Notes: generated by a model from the letters alone, not told the origin. DNA of 64,000 nucleotides from Neorhizobium populisoli (GCF_019430945.1 NZ_JAHYCB010000007.1:248001-312000); one strand, 5' to 3'; shown: positions 36,122-44,665, counted from the first letter of the stretch. A program made the numbers and translations.

Positions 36122-39100
36122 TCACTTCTTCATCTGCTCCTTGAGAGCAGCGAGCTTTGCGAAAGGCGAATCCGGATCGATCGGCTTTTCCTTGCGCGGC
36201 GGCTTGGCCTCGAAGCGAGCGGGCTGCGGCCCTTTGCCGCGATCGTTGCGATCCGGACGGGAACCGCCTTCAGGACGCTCCCCACGGTTCGGCCGGTCGC
36301 CGCGATTGTTGTCCGGTCGGCGATTGTTGTCGCGGTTCGGCCGGCCGCCGTCGCGACGCTCCTGATCGCGGTTACCGCTCGGACGGGCGTCCTTGCGATC
36401 ACCCTCCTTCCGCTCGCCATCACGACGATCGTCACGGCGGCCCTGCGGCGCACCTTCCGCGCCGCCAGCATTGCGCGGCTGGCCGCCATGGCCACGGCGA
36501 TCGCCATGCTGCGGACGGCCGCCACGCTGGTTGCTTTCACGGCCACCGCCCGGACGCCAGAGAAGAACCGGCTTCGGCTCTTCCGGTTCGGTCGGTTTGA
36601 CCTCATCGGAAACAGCCGTTTCTTCGGTAGCAACGGCTTCAGCCGGAGCAGCTTCGATCGGAGCGGCCTCGGTCGAAGCATCTGCCTCAACGGGAGCGAC
36701 TGCTTCCGACGAAGTTTCCGTCGCATCACCTGCATCCGCGTCGTCGCCTTCGGAAGTTTCTACAGCTTCAGCGGAAGGAGCGACGGCGACGACAGCGCCT
36801 GCGGAAGCGGCGTCCTGCGTTCCGAGGAACGCCTGCGCTTCTTCAGCCTTCACGCTGTCTGCACGATAACCGAGGCCCTTGAGGATTTCTTCCATATCGT
36901 CCGGCGTTGCGCCGAGAATGGAAAGCATTGCGGTCGTCGTCATGAAACGGCGACCGTCATAGGCGCCTTCTGGACGCGACGTCGAACCCGGCTTCCACTG
37001 CAGGAGCGGACGAATGAGATCTGCGAGGCGTTCGAGAATATCGATACGCACTGCGCGCTTGCCGAGGAAACGGAAACCCGCAAGCTTGTAGAACATCCGC
37101 TCGAAGTTCGGATCGGCGACGACCGACGTGCGGCCTGCCGCAAGCGCCGGGATGAGATCGCCGTAACCCGGCTTGTCGAGACCGTCATTCTTCAGCGCCC
37201 AGAGCATCGTGATGAGCTCGGCAGGGGCCGGCTTCAGAAGAAGCGGCATGAAGACATGGTAGGCGCCGAAGCGAATGCCATAACGGCGCATCGAAGCGCG
37301 GGCGTCCTGATCCAGCGTCTTGACGTCGTCTGCGACATCGCGACGGAAAAGCACACCGAGATTTTCGACGAGCTGAAACGCCAGTCCCTTGGCAAGACCC
37401 TGCAGGTCTTCGGCGCGCGACAGGTCGTCGAGCGGCTTCAGCACGGTGGCGATATGATGATTGACGAAGCGCTCGATGCGGGCCAGCACATGTTCGCGTG
37501 CATTGCCCGTCAGCTGCTCGTCGGAAAGCAGGATGACGCGCGGCCGCATGATGTGATCGCTCGCCGAAAGGCGGCCGACCGGCTCGCCCAGCCAGCGCAC
37601 GAAACCGTCAGACCCGACAGCGAGATCGCTATTGCCGGATGCGTAAAGCCGCGCGGCGCGCGCCTCGAACTCCAGAGCCAGCGCCTTCTGCGCAGCCGTC
37701 TGCACGGCCTTGGCATCGGGCCCCTCCGCCCCCGCGACAGGCGTGAACCGGAACCCGGCCAATTGCCCGACGTGATGTCCTTCCACAAAGACATCGCCAT
37801 TTACACTGATTTCAGCTTCCAGCATCGCATTCTCTCTCAGGCGCTTCATGAGCACAGATGTCCTGCGATCAACAAAGCGTTTCGTCAACCTTTCATGTAG
37901 CGCGTCCGACAACCTATCCTCGATTTCCCGCGTCTTTTCCTGCCAGTGTGTCGGATCGGCAAGCCAGCCGGGGCGGTTGGAGACATAGGTCCAGGTTCGA
38001 ATCTGCGCAATACGGGCCGATAGCGTGTCGATTTCGCCATCGGTCCGGTCGGCACGGCGAACCTGTTCTCCCATGAAATCTTCGTTCACCGTCCCGAACC
38101 GCAAAAGATCGGAAAAAAGAGTCGAAATGAGGTCGGCGTGCTGCGCCGGCGTAATACGACGGTAGTCGGGAAGTGCACAAGCCTCCCACAGCTTTTCGAC
38201 GCGCTCTGGAGTCGTCGCGGTATCCTTTATCTCCGGATATCGTGAAAGATAATCAAAGGCCTGGCTGTCGGTTGCGGGAAGTGCCCGGGCAAGACCTGCC
38301 ACCGTCGGCGGCGCATCGAGACTGTCGCGCAGCGATCTCAGCGACGAGAAATCGAGATTTTTTGAGCGCCATTGCAGCACTTTCACCGGATCGAAATGGT
38401 GGCCTTCGATTCGCTCGACCAGTTCGGGATCGAAAGGATCGACCTGCCCGGTAACGCCAAAGGTGCCATCCCGCACGTGACGACCGGCGCGACCCGCGAT
38501 CTGCCCGAGTTCGCCGGGATTGAGGTTGCGGAACTGGTAACCGTCGAATTTCCGGTCCTGTGCGAAGGCGACATGATCGACATCGAGATTGAGGCCCATG
38601 CCGATCGCGTCGGTGGCAACCAGATATTCGACGTCGCCTTCCTGATAGAGACCCACCTGCGCATTGCGCGTGCGCGGGCTGAGCGCCCCGAGCACAACGG
38701 CTGCCCCGCCACGCTGGCGGCGGATCAGTTCGGCAATCGCATAAACTTCTTCGGCCGAAAAAGCGACGATGGCCGAACGTTGCGGCAGGCGGGTGATCTT
38801 CTTCTGTCCGGCGTAAAACAGCTGCGACATGCGCGGGCGCTCGACGACGGTTATACCCGGCAACAGCTTTTCAAGGATCGGCCGCATCGTCGCGGCGCCG
38901 AGCAACAACGTTTCCTCACGGCCGCGCAGGTGCATGATCCGGTCTGTGAAGATATGCCCGCGCTCGAGATCGCCTGCGAGCTGCACCTCATCGATCGCCA
39001 CGAAAGCAGCACGCGTATCGCGCGGCATGGCTTCAACGGTGCAGACAGAAAAGCGGGCGTTCGGCGGCGTGATCTTTTCTTCGCCCGTTACCAGTGCCAC

Positions 39101-39274
39101 ATGGGCGACACCGACCTTCTCGACCACGCGCGTATAGACTTCGCGCGCCAGGAGCCGGAGCGGCAACCCGATGACGCCGGACCCGTGCGCCACCATGCGC
39201 TCGATGGCATAATGGGTCTTGCCAGTATTGGTGGGTCCGAGAACGGCGGTAACGCCGCGCCCGCTGAGCAACAT
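36122..39274 (-). CDS. Suv3-like superfamily 2 helicase with disordered Arg/Gly-rich tail
   Basis: About 1050 residues. The helicase core opens with Walker A GPTNTGKTHYAIERM near residue 13, motif II AIDEVQLAG, motif III LLLGAATM and motif VI QIAGRAGRHVRDG. This resembles the mitochondrial Suv3 RNA helicase. A middle helical region follows. After about residue 780 comes an acidic Ala/Glu/Pro tract, then some 150 residues rich in R, G, D and N (RGG-like), then a short conserved end LAALKEQMKK. The start is uncertain: ATG 39274 lacks a clear ribosome site, and GTG or TTG starts within 30 bases upstream are possible. The frame stays open to 39589, but this part crosses the repeat region. Confidence 0.85.
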   Translation of the reverse strand: MLLSGRGVTAVLGPTNTGKTHYAIERMVAHGSGVIGLPLRLLAREVYTRVVEKVGVAHVALVTGEEKITPPNARFSVCTVEAMPRDTRAAFVAIDEVQLAGDLERGHIFTDRIMHLRGREETLLLGAATMRPILEKLLPGITVVERPRMSQLFYAGQKKITRLPQRSAIVAFSAEEVYAIAELIRRQRGGAAVVLGALSPRTRNAQVGLYQEGDVEYLVATDAIGMGLNLDVDHVAFAQDRKFDGYQFRNLNPGELGQIAGRAGRHVRDGTFGVTGQVDPFDPELVERIEGHHFDPVKVLQWRSKNLDFSSLRSLRDSLDAPPTVAGLARALPATDSQAFDYLSRYPEIKDTATTPERVEKLWEACALPDYRRITPAQHADLISTLFSDLLRFGTVNEDFMGEQVRRADRTDGEIDTLSARIAQIRTWTYVSNRPGWLADPTHWQEKTREIEDRLSDALHERLTKRFVDRRTSVLMKRLRENAMLEAEISVNGDVFVEGHHVGQLAGFRFTPVAGAEGPDAKAVQTAAQKALALEFEARAARLYASGNSDLAVGSDGFVRWLGEPVGRLSASDHIMRPRVILLSDEQLTGNAREHVLARIERFVNHHIATVLKPLDDLSRAEDLQGLAKGLAFQLVENLGVLFRRDVADDVKTLDQDARASMRRYGIRFGAYHVFMPLLLKPAPAELITMLWALKNDGLDKPGYGDLIPALAAGRTSVVADPNFERMFYKLAGFRFLGKRAVRIDILERLADLIRPLLQWKPGSTSRPEGAYDGRRFMTTTAMLSILGATPDDMEEILKGLGYRADSVKAEEAQAFLGTQDAASAGAVVAVAPSAEAVETSEGDDADAGDATETSSEAVAPVEADASTEAAPIEAAPAEAVATEETAVSDEVKPTEPEEPKPVLLWRPGGGRESNQRGGRPQHGDRRGHGGQPRNAGGAEGAPQGRRDDRRDGERKEGDRKDARPSGNRDQERRDGGRPNRDNNRRPDNNRGDRPNRGERPEGGSRPDRNDRGKGPQPARFEAKPPRKEKPIDPDSPFAKLAALKEQMKK

Positions 39275-39465
39275 GGGCTGGAAGTTCAAAATCAAATTCC
39301 GCACATCAGATAATGCATCCGTCTCCGCCTGGGGCTTAGACGCGAGCCACGCAACACATGGCGATACCTGCACGCAAACGCAAGTCTGAAGATGACTTTT
39401 AGGCCCCTCAATCCGCCGAATTCCACCGCTTGAGGCCGCAAATCCTGCCGTTAAGGAACAGACGC

Positions 39466-39525
39466 GAACGAATCGGCGACGAATCGAAGACTCCAAATGA
39501 TTCAGTCTTTGTTCACGGCTAGATA
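39466..39525 (+). repeat. iteron repeat copy 1 (diverged)
   Basis: Two 11-bp direct iterons, CGAATCGGCGA (39469) and CGAATCGAAGA (39480). GTTCAC starts 45 bases after GAACGAATC, followed by a TAGATATTG segment like the CAATATC of other copies. Confidence 0.7.
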
Positions 39526-39694
39526 TTGATGAGAGTCTCCCCTCGGCCACGACATCCTGAATCTGCGTCGGAATCCTTCGTTCATACAATGCGGACTCGA
39601 ACAGAAGCGCCGATTTCAGAAAGAATCGCGAGAGTCAATGCGTTGATATGGTTAATCATTTTTAACCGGTTACGCCTCTCTGCAAGCTGCCGCA

Positions 39695-39790
39695 TAGCCG
39701 ACGTTAAGATTCGGGTCAAAGACGGAACGAATCAATGACGAATCGCTGACATCATTATTTTCCCGTTCCGTTCTCACAATATCTAGTGGG
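39695..39790 (+). repeat. iteron repeat copy 2 (diverged)
   Basis: Iterons CGAATCAATGA (39728) and CGAATCGCTGA (39739), preceded by GGAA and followed after the same 45-base interval by GTTCTCACAATATCTAGTGGG. It has one extra base before the iterons compared with copies 3-5. Confidence 0.75.
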
Positions 39791-39917
39791 TATGTGGGCA
39801 AGGCAGGCGCAAGAAAACCGCTCTGTTTCCTTGATCGTCAAGGTGCTTCCATAGCCCGTGTTAACGTTGCCTAACGAACTTTAACCACACGTGAGCGCAA
39901 CCGTGTTCATTGAAGCG

Positions 39918-39942
39918 GGAACAAAAATCGACAAGCCACGTT
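39918..39942 (+). promoter_or_regulatory. EcfG/RpoE2-type promoter of the DUF3309 gene
   Basis: GGAAC and CGTT are separated by exactly 16 bases and end 58 bases before the ATG. DUF3309 genes are often part of the general stress response. Confidence 0.7.
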
Positions 39943-40000
39943 TCCTCGCCAAATCAATGCCGGCCTGATGGAAGCCGGATGATCAAGTGGAGTGGAAACT

Positions 40001-40156
40001 ATGCTCGGAACCGTGTTGCTCATCGTCCTTATTCTGCTACTCCTAGGCGCGTTGCCGAACTGGGGTTATAGCCGAAGCTGGGGTTACGGTCCTTCGGGCG
40101 GCTTAGGCCTCGTAGTCCTGATCATCATCATCCTGCTGCTGATGGGCAGGATTTAA
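40001..40156 (+). CDS. DUF3309 small membrane protein
   Basis: 51-residue protein MLGTVLLIVLILLLLGALPNW...GGLGLVVLIIIILLLMGRI. Two hydrophobic helices flank a central Trp/Tyr/Gly turn (NWGYSRSWGYG), the DUF3309 pattern. GGAG lies nine bases before the ATG. It is too short for many gene finders. Function unknown; the EcfG-type promoter 60 bases upstream marks it as a probable general-stress gene. Confidence 0.88.
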   Translation: MLGTVLLIVLILLLLGALPNWGYSRSWGYGPSGGLGLVVLIIIILLLMGRI

Positions 40157-40198
40157 AAGTACGGCAAAGCCGTCAGTAACCAGGGAAGGGAAAGTGAC

Positions 40199-40453
40199 AT
40201 GAAAAAGATTATTCTCGTAGGCTGCATGGTCGGCGCTCTTGCGTCTTGCACCGCGACTGAAAAGGGCACCGCAATCGGTGCAGGCACCGGCGCCGTCATC
40301 GGCGGCGCTGTTACCAACAGCTGGGGTGGCGCAGCAGTCGGCGCAGTTGCCGGCGGCCTCGTCGGCGCCGCAATCGGCCATTCGTCGGAACGCCGCGGCT
40401 ACTGCATCTATCGCGATCGTTACGGCCGCACTTACGAAGCTCGTTGCCGCTAA
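40199..40453 (+). CDS. glycine-zipper small lipoprotein
   Basis: 84 residues. Signal with lipobox LASC (Cys 17), then Gly-zipper repeats KGTAIGAGTGAVIGGAVTNSWGGAAVGAVAGGLVGAAIG of the 17-kDa surface antigen/YMGG type, then a basic, cysteine-containing tail RRGYCIYRDRYGRTYEARCR. It lies 42 bases after the DUF3309 gene and may share its stress promoter. Probably an envelope protein; function unknown. Confidence 0.85.
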   Translation: MKKIILVGCMVGALASCTATEKGTAIGAGTGAVIGGAVTNSWGGAAVGAVAGGLVGAAIGHSSERRGYCIYRDRYGRTYEARCR

Positions 40454-40482
40454 TACCGGACGAGCGGGGAGAAATCCCTCGA

Positions 40483-40513
40483 ACCGGCGCCCGGGTAACC
40501 GGCGCCGGTTTTT
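40483..40513 (+). terminator. intrinsic terminator of the glycine-zipper gene
   Basis: Nine-base stem ACCGGCGCC/GGCGCCGGT around nine bases, followed by five T; 29 bases past the stop. Confidence 0.82.
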
Positions 40514-40556
40514 CTTTGCCTTTCGGCTGTCAAAACTTCGACAAAAATGGCTGGCG

Positions 40557-40803
40557 TTAACCTCTCGGCCAAAGCCGGAACGAATCGCTGACGAATCGGC
40601 GACATTGCTCGTTTCCCGTTTCGTTCACCGCAATATCATGTGTAAAAACAATTTGTTAACCATAGATGGCGACGATCTCGAAGCTGTTTTATCTGCAAGA
40701 GCCCTTTGAAAATTAAGCTTTGTAACTGAGCTGGCAAGAGCCACGCAAAAGGTGTGAAATCTCCGAGTTTGAAAGCCGCCTACCAGGCACCTGTCGCGTG
40801 CCA
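40557..40803 (+). repeat. tandem iteron repeat copy 3 (247 bp)
   Basis: Unit starts TTAACCTCTCGGCC. Iterons CGAATCGCTGA (40581) and CGAATCGGCGA (40592), GTTCACCGCAATATCATGTG at +45 from GAACGAATC, then GTTAACCAT, then a less conserved 140-base half with TTTGAAAATTAAGCTTTG shared with copy 4. Confidence 0.88.
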
Positions 40804-41049
40804 TTAACGTCTCGGCCAAACCCGGAACGAATCACCGACGAATCGGTGACATCGGGCATTTCCCGTTTCGTTCACCGCAATATCATGTGTAAAAACAATT
40901 CGTTAACCATACAAAATAGCTATCTTGGAACCGCTTTCACCGTGAAGAGAGTTTGAAAATTAAGCTTTGAAATGGGCCGGCAATGCCTCGCGAAGCCCGT
41001 GACATTTGCGAGCTCGAAAGTCAGGCACACAGCTCCTCGCACCGCGCTG
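40804..41049 (+). repeat. tandem iteron repeat copy 4 (246 bp)
   Basis: Same order as copy 3: TTAACGTCTCGGCC start, iterons CGAATCACCGA (40828) and CGAATCGGTGA (40839), GTTCACCGCAATATCATGTG, GTTAACCAT, and the TTTGAAAATTAAGCTTTG block. Confidence 0.88.
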
Positions 41050-41160
41050 TTAACCTCTCGGTCAAACCCGGAACGAATCGCTGACGAATCGGCGACATCA
41101 TCTGTTTCCGGGTTTGTTCACCGCAACATCTCGTGGGAAAACAATCTGTTAACCATAAGG
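41050..41160 (+). repeat. tandem iteron repeat copy 5 (truncated)
   Basis: Conserved first 110 bases only: TTAACCTCTCGGTC, iterons CGAATCGCTGA (41074) and CGAATCGGCGA (41085), GTTCACCGCAACATCTCGTGGG and GTTAACCAT. The second half is missing where the phbB 3' region begins. Confidence 0.88.
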
Positions 41161-41167
41161 GCCGGCT

Positions 41168-41197
41168 GCCTTTGGCGCAAATTCCCGCACCAAAGGC
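41168..41197 (-). terminator. hairpin after phbB
   Basis: Eight-base arms GCCTTTGG/CCAAAGGC with further GCG/CGC pairing inside the loop, 22 bases past the phbB stop. No T run follows, so termination is uncertain. Confidence 0.45.
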
Positions 41198-41218
41198 TTC
41201 CAGGAGTTAACGTCGAGA

Positions 41219-41947
41219 TCAACCGGACATGTACTGGCCGCCATTGGCGGTCAGCGTCGAGCCTGTGATGAACCCGGCCTCGTCTGAGGCGAGGAACACG
41301 ACGCAGCGGGCAATCTCCTCCGGCTCGCCGAGACGACCGACCGGGATCTGCGGGATAATGCGCTCGTTCAGCACCTTTTCCGGCACTGCCTTCACCATTT
41401 CCGTGGCGATATAGCCTGGGCAGATCGCATTGACCGTGATGCCCTTGGCCGCGCCTTCTTGCGCCAGCGCCTTGGTGAAACCGAGATCGCCGGCCTTGGC
41501 GGCGGAATAGTTCACCTGCCCCATCTGCCCCTTCTGACCATTGATCGAAGAGATGGAGATGATGCGGCCGAAATTGCGGTCGCGCATGCCGGTCCAGACG
41601 GGATGCGTCATGTTGAACAGACCGGATAGATTGGTGCCGATCACCTCGTTCCACTGTTCCGGCGTCATCTTGTGGAACATGCCATCGCGGGTAATGCCGG
41701 CATTGTTGACGAGGATCTCGATCGGACCAAGCTCGGCCTCGACCTTGGCGATGCCCTCGGCACAGGCCTGATAGCTGGACACGTCCCATTTGAAGACCGG
41801 AATACCGGTCTCATCATGGAAAGCTTTGGCCTTTTCCTCGTTACCGGCAAAATTCGCCGCAACGCGATAGCCGGCAGCCTTCAAAGCGATCGAGATCGCG
41901 GCACCGATACCCCGGGTGCCACCGGAAACCAACGCAACCCTGCTCAT
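41219..41947 (-). CDS. phbB: acetoacetyl-CoA reductase
   Basis: 242-residue NADPH-dependent short-chain dehydrogenase that makes (R)-3-hydroxybutyryl-CoA, step two of PHB synthesis. Cofactor motif SGGTRGIGAAI is at residues 8-18, NNAGI mid-protein, and the catalytic Ser/Tyr/Lys in ISISSINGQKGQMGQVNYSAAKAG. It follows phbA by 138 bases on the same strand, with phaR divergent upstream, a complete PHB block except for the synthase, which is not in this window. Confidence 0.96.
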   Translation of the reverse strand: MSRVALVSGGTRGIGAAISIALKAAGYRVAANFAGNEEKAKAFHDETGIPVFKWDVSSYQACAEGIAKVEAELGPIEILVNNAGITRDGMFHKMTPEQWNEVIGTNLSGLFNMTHPVWTGMRDRNFGRIISISSINGQKGQMGQVNYSAAKAGDLGFTKALAQEGAAKGITVNAICPGYIATEMVKAVPEKVLNERIIPQIPVGRLGEPEEIARCVVFLASDEAGFITGSTLTANGGQYMSG

Positions 41948-42085
41948 GCTGATCTTCCCCTTTTCGTTTGCTCCGATCCTTCTGCGTGATCGGATACTTA
42001 CTGATTTTGACAGGCTTTCGTCGAGGAGATAGTCCCGCTGCGCAGTTTGGCAACGGCAGCGGGATTATCCACAACCAATACGGGC

Positions 42086-43267
42086 TTACATGGCCTCAAG
42101 GCACATGGCGACACCCATGCCGCCACCGATGCAAAGCGTGGCAAGACCCTTCTTGGCGCCGCGACGCTTCATCTCGAACACCAGCGTGTTGAGGATGCGG
42201 GCGCCGGACGCACCGATCGGATGACCGATGGCAATCGCGCCGCCATTGACGTTGACGATCGAGGGATCGAGGCCGAGATCCTTGACGACGGCACAGGACT
42301 GGGCCGCAAAAGCTTCGTTGGCTTCAACGAGATCGAGATCGCCGACCTTCCAGCCGGCCTTTTCCAAAGCCTTGCGCGAAGCCGGGATCGGGCCTGTGCC
42401 CATGATCTGCGGATCGACGCCGGCCGTTGCCCAGGAGACGATGCGAACCATCGGCGTGATGCCGCGGCGGGCAGCTTCCGCTTCAGTCATCAGAACGGCG
42501 GCGGCGCCACCGTCGTTGAGACCCGATGCGTTGCCGGCGGTTACGGTGCCTTCCTTGTCGAAGGCCGGACGCAGCTTTGTCATCGCATCGATCGTCGCAC
42601 CGGTGCGGATATATTCGTCGTTCTCGACCGTGACGTCGCCCTTGCGCGTCTGGATCAGGAAAGGGATGATTTCATCCTTGAAGCGGCCGGCAACCTGGGC
42701 GGCTTCTGCCTTGTTCTGCGAGGCGACGGCGAACTGGTCCTGCTCGTCGCGGGAAAGCTGCCACTGGCGGGCGATGTTTTCCGCCGTGATGCCCATGTGA
42801 TAGCCGTAGAACGCGTCGGTCAGGCCATCCTTGATCATCGTGTCGATCATTTTGAAATCGCCCATCTTCACGCCGCCGCGAAGATGCGCGCAATGCGGCG
42901 CCATGGACATCGATTCCTGGCCGCCGGCAACGATGATCTTGGCATCGCCAAGCGCGATCTGCTGCATGCCGAGCGCTACGGCGCGCAGGCCCGAACCGCA
43001 GAGCTGGTTGACGCCCCAGCCGGTCGCTTCCTTCGGCACGCCCGCCTTCATCGCCGCCTGACGGGCCGGGTTCTGGCCTTCGCCGGCCGGCAGGACCTGG
43101 CCGAGAATGACTTCGTCCACTTCGGCCGCATCGACGCCGGCACGCGCGAGCGCGCCCTTGATCGCTGCGGCACCAAGCTCATGCGCCGGAGTGTTGGCAA
43201 ACGCACCATTGAATGAGCCGACAGCCGTACGGGCCGCGGAAGCGATTACGATGGATGGATTGGTCAT
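42086..43267 (-). CDS. phbA: acetyl-CoA C-acetyltransferase (beta-ketothiolase)
   Basis: 393-residue biosynthetic thiolase condensing two acetyl-CoA to acetoacetyl-CoA, first step of PHB synthesis. Nucleophile Cys is in [11 protein letters not shown] near residue 89, the catalytic His in [14 protein letters not shown] near 349, and the second Cys in [11 protein letters not shown] near 379. The length is exactly that of PhaA enzymes from the start [14 protein letters not shown]; an ATG 15 codons upstream is rejected. Confidence 0.97.
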   Translation of the reverse strand: MTNPSIVIASAARTAVGSFNGAFANTPAHELGAAAIKGALARAGVDAAEVDEVILGQVLPAGEGQNPARQAAMKAGVPKEATGWGVNQLCGSGLRAVALGMQQIALGDAKIIVAGGQESMSMAPHCAHLRGGVKMGDFKMIDTMIKDGLTDAFYGYHMGITAENIARQWQLSRDEQDQFAVASQNKAEAAQVAGRFKDEIIPFLIQTRKGDVTVENDEYIRTGATIDAMTKLRPAFDKEGTVTAGNASGLNDGGAAAVLMTEAEAARRGITPMVRIVSWATAGVDPQIMGTGPIPASRKALEKAGWKVGDLDLVEANEAFAAQSCAVVKDLGLDPSIVNVNGGAIAIGHPIGASGARILNTLVFEMKRRGAKKGLATLCIGGGMGVAMCLEAM

Positions 43268-43522
43268 TGGACGTCTCCTCTTTTTATTCGGTTGTTGAGT
43301 GGAGACTGTCAAAGCTTTGCCGCAGTGTCAAACCTGTGGAGAATGCTTTTGCTGCATCGCACGAAAAGTACCCATTTGCTGCGGGTTTGCTGCGCAACAA
43401 GCGCATCGCCGCGCCGCACAATTCGATTGTAACTGTTCCAGATTTAGGCTTACATTCCAGACGGGAGAAGCATGCATTATTCGCTTATAATCAAACCATA
43501 TTGACGGGAGCAGGAGGCAATC

Positions 43523-44098
43523 ATGGCAAAGACCGAAGGCGAAATCATAATCAAGAAATATGCCAACAGGCGCCTCTACAACACGGGCACCAGCACATAC
43601 GTGACGCTGGAAGACCTGGCGAAGATGGTGAAGAAGGGTGAGGAATTCACCGTCCAGGACGCCAAGACCGGCGAGGACATCACTCACTCGGTGCTGACGC
43701 AGATCATTTTCGAGCAGGAATCGAAGACCGGCAACACGCTGCTTCCGATTTCCTTCCTACGCCAGCTGATCTCCTATTACGGCGACCAGATGCAGATGGT
43801 AGTGCCGACCTTCCTCGAACATTCGATGAAGACCTTCAGCGATCAGCAATCCCAGATGCGTGAACAGATGACGCGCGCCCTCGGCGATACGCCGATCGCC
43901 AAGAACCTGCAGATGCCAATGCAGCTGATGGAAGAACAGGTGCGCCGCAATACGGAAATGTTCCGCCAGGCCGTGCAGATGTTTTCGCCTTTTACCGGCC
44001 AGCCGCAGCAGCCGGTCGCCAAGAAAACCGACGCCAAGGATATCGACGAATTGAAGGAACAGCTCCGCAACCTGCAGAGCCGCCTCGACAACCTTTAA
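43523..44098 (+). CDS. phaR: PHB synthesis repressor PhaR
   Basis: 191-residue regulator. The N-terminal PHB/PHA DNA-binding domain reads IIIKKYANRRLYNTGTSTYVTLEDLAKMVKKGEEFTVQDAKTGEDIT (residues 7-53), then one or two PHB-accumulation repeats (SILTQIIFEQESK-like), and a Gln-rich C-terminal helix. PhaR binds nascent PHB granules and, when free, represses phasin genes. AGGAGG precedes the ATG. It is divergent from phbAB. Also called aniA in rhizobia. Confidence 0.95.
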   Translation: MAKTEGEIIIKKYANRRLYNTGTSTYVTLEDLAKMVKKGEEFTVQDAKTGEDITHSVLTQIIFEQESKTGNTLLPISFLRQLISYYGDQMQMVVPTFLEHSMKTFSDQQSQMREQMTRALGDTPIAKNLQMPMQLMEEQVRRNTEMFRQAVQMFSPFTGQPQQPVAKKTDAKDIDELKEQLRNLQSRLDNL

Positions 44099-44111
44099 GC
44101 CAAAGCGCTGA

Positions 44112-44519
44112 TTACAGCCCGATCGACACGTCGCGGCCCGCAGTGCGGATCGCGACGGCAAAGCCGCCGACGACATCGACGAAAGTGATCGTCATAAGGA
44201 TGAAGAAGATCTGCGTCGCCGCGTTCCTGACCAGCAGGAACTCCACCAGATAGGCGATGAACACCAGCAGCGACAGCATATGGTTGATCAGCGAGCCCCG
44301 CCCGTTGCGGCTCGCCTTCAGGATTTCCACAAAAAGCAGAACAAGCCCGATGACGATCAGAACGTCGCCGAGCGACATGGTCCAGACCGCACCCGAGAGC
44401 ATTTGCAGCGATGTCACGACATTGGTGAGCGATGCGATACCGCCTCCGCCCATCATGCCAAGCATGGCGATGTTATAGAGGACAAGCGGGATGATCATCA
44501 GCGGCAGGGCAACGAGCAT
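44112..44519 (-). CDS. four-helix membrane protein of unknown function
   Basis: 135 residues with four hydrophobic segments, at about residues 2-22, 48-66, 78-98 and 102-125. The N-terminus is uncleaved, and a polar Gly/Met loop (MMGGGGIASLTN) follows the first helix. A basic loop KASRNGRGS lies between helices 2 and 3. No known family recognised. Its stop lies 13 bases from the phaR stop (convergent). Nothing in the context indicates function. Confidence 0.75.
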   Translation of the reverse strand: MLVALPLMIIPLVLYNIAMLGMMGGGGIASLTNVVTSLQMLSGAVWTMSLGDVLIVIGLVLLFVEILKASRNGRGSLINHMLSLLVFIAYLVEFLLVRNAATQIFFILMTITFVDVVGGFAVAIRTAGRDVSIGL

Positions 44520-44613
44520 GAGCGGCTCCGGACTCGGAAATTATCTGGCCGGACTGTGATGCGTGCCCGCGCGATCCGCAAGGGATGCCAAAGCAAAACA
44601 GGAAACAGCGCAA

Positions 44614-44640
44614 CAAAAAAGCCGCCGAAACGGCGGCCTT
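44614..44640 (-). terminator. intrinsic terminator of rpmF
   Basis: Minus-strand stem GCCGCCG/CGGCGGC with a three-base loop followed by six T, 29 bases past the rpmF stop. Confidence 0.85.
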
Positions 44641-44665
44641 CATGCAAACCTTCAGGGTCAAACGC

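Larger units (their letters stand above)
39275..40000. other. 726-base gap upstream of the helicase with repeat copies 1-2
   Basis: No gene found. It holds repeat copies 1 and 2, an inverted pair GGTTAA-N6-TTAACC at 39650-39667 (CtrA-like but one base short in spacing), further TTAAC motifs at 39861-39886, and the EcfG-type promoter of the DUF3309 gene. Confidence 0.5.
40454..41218. other. 765-base gap with tandem repeat array
   Basis: After the glycine-zipper terminator the gap is filled by repeat copies 3-5 and the hairpin after phbB. Some frames are open through the repeats, but without ribosome sites or start codons in register. Confidence 0.5.

Noticed and set aside
39275-39589. 105-residue N-terminal extension of the helicase
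   Set aside because: It runs antisense through repeat copy 1, lacks helicase-family likeness, and the Walker A motif already starts near residue 13 of the shorter form.
39526-39738. 70-residue frame near repeat copy 2
   Set aside because: No ribosome site and no recognised domain; Arg/Ser-rich translation typical of non-coding GC-rich DNA.
40577-41095. EcfG promoters within the repeats
   Set aside because: GGAAC precedes the iterons in copies 2-5, but no CGTT occurs 16 or 17 bases later in any copy.
39466-41160. CRISPR array
   Set aside because: Repeats are too long, diverged and unevenly spaced, contain direct iterons rather than a short palindromic repeat, and no cas genes are near.
40239-41268. 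Open frames of 156 and 98 residues through repeat copies 3 and 5
   Set aside because: Similar peptides arise because the DNA is repeated. The starts lie out of register in neighbouring genes or without ribosome sites, and copy 2 breaks the frame.
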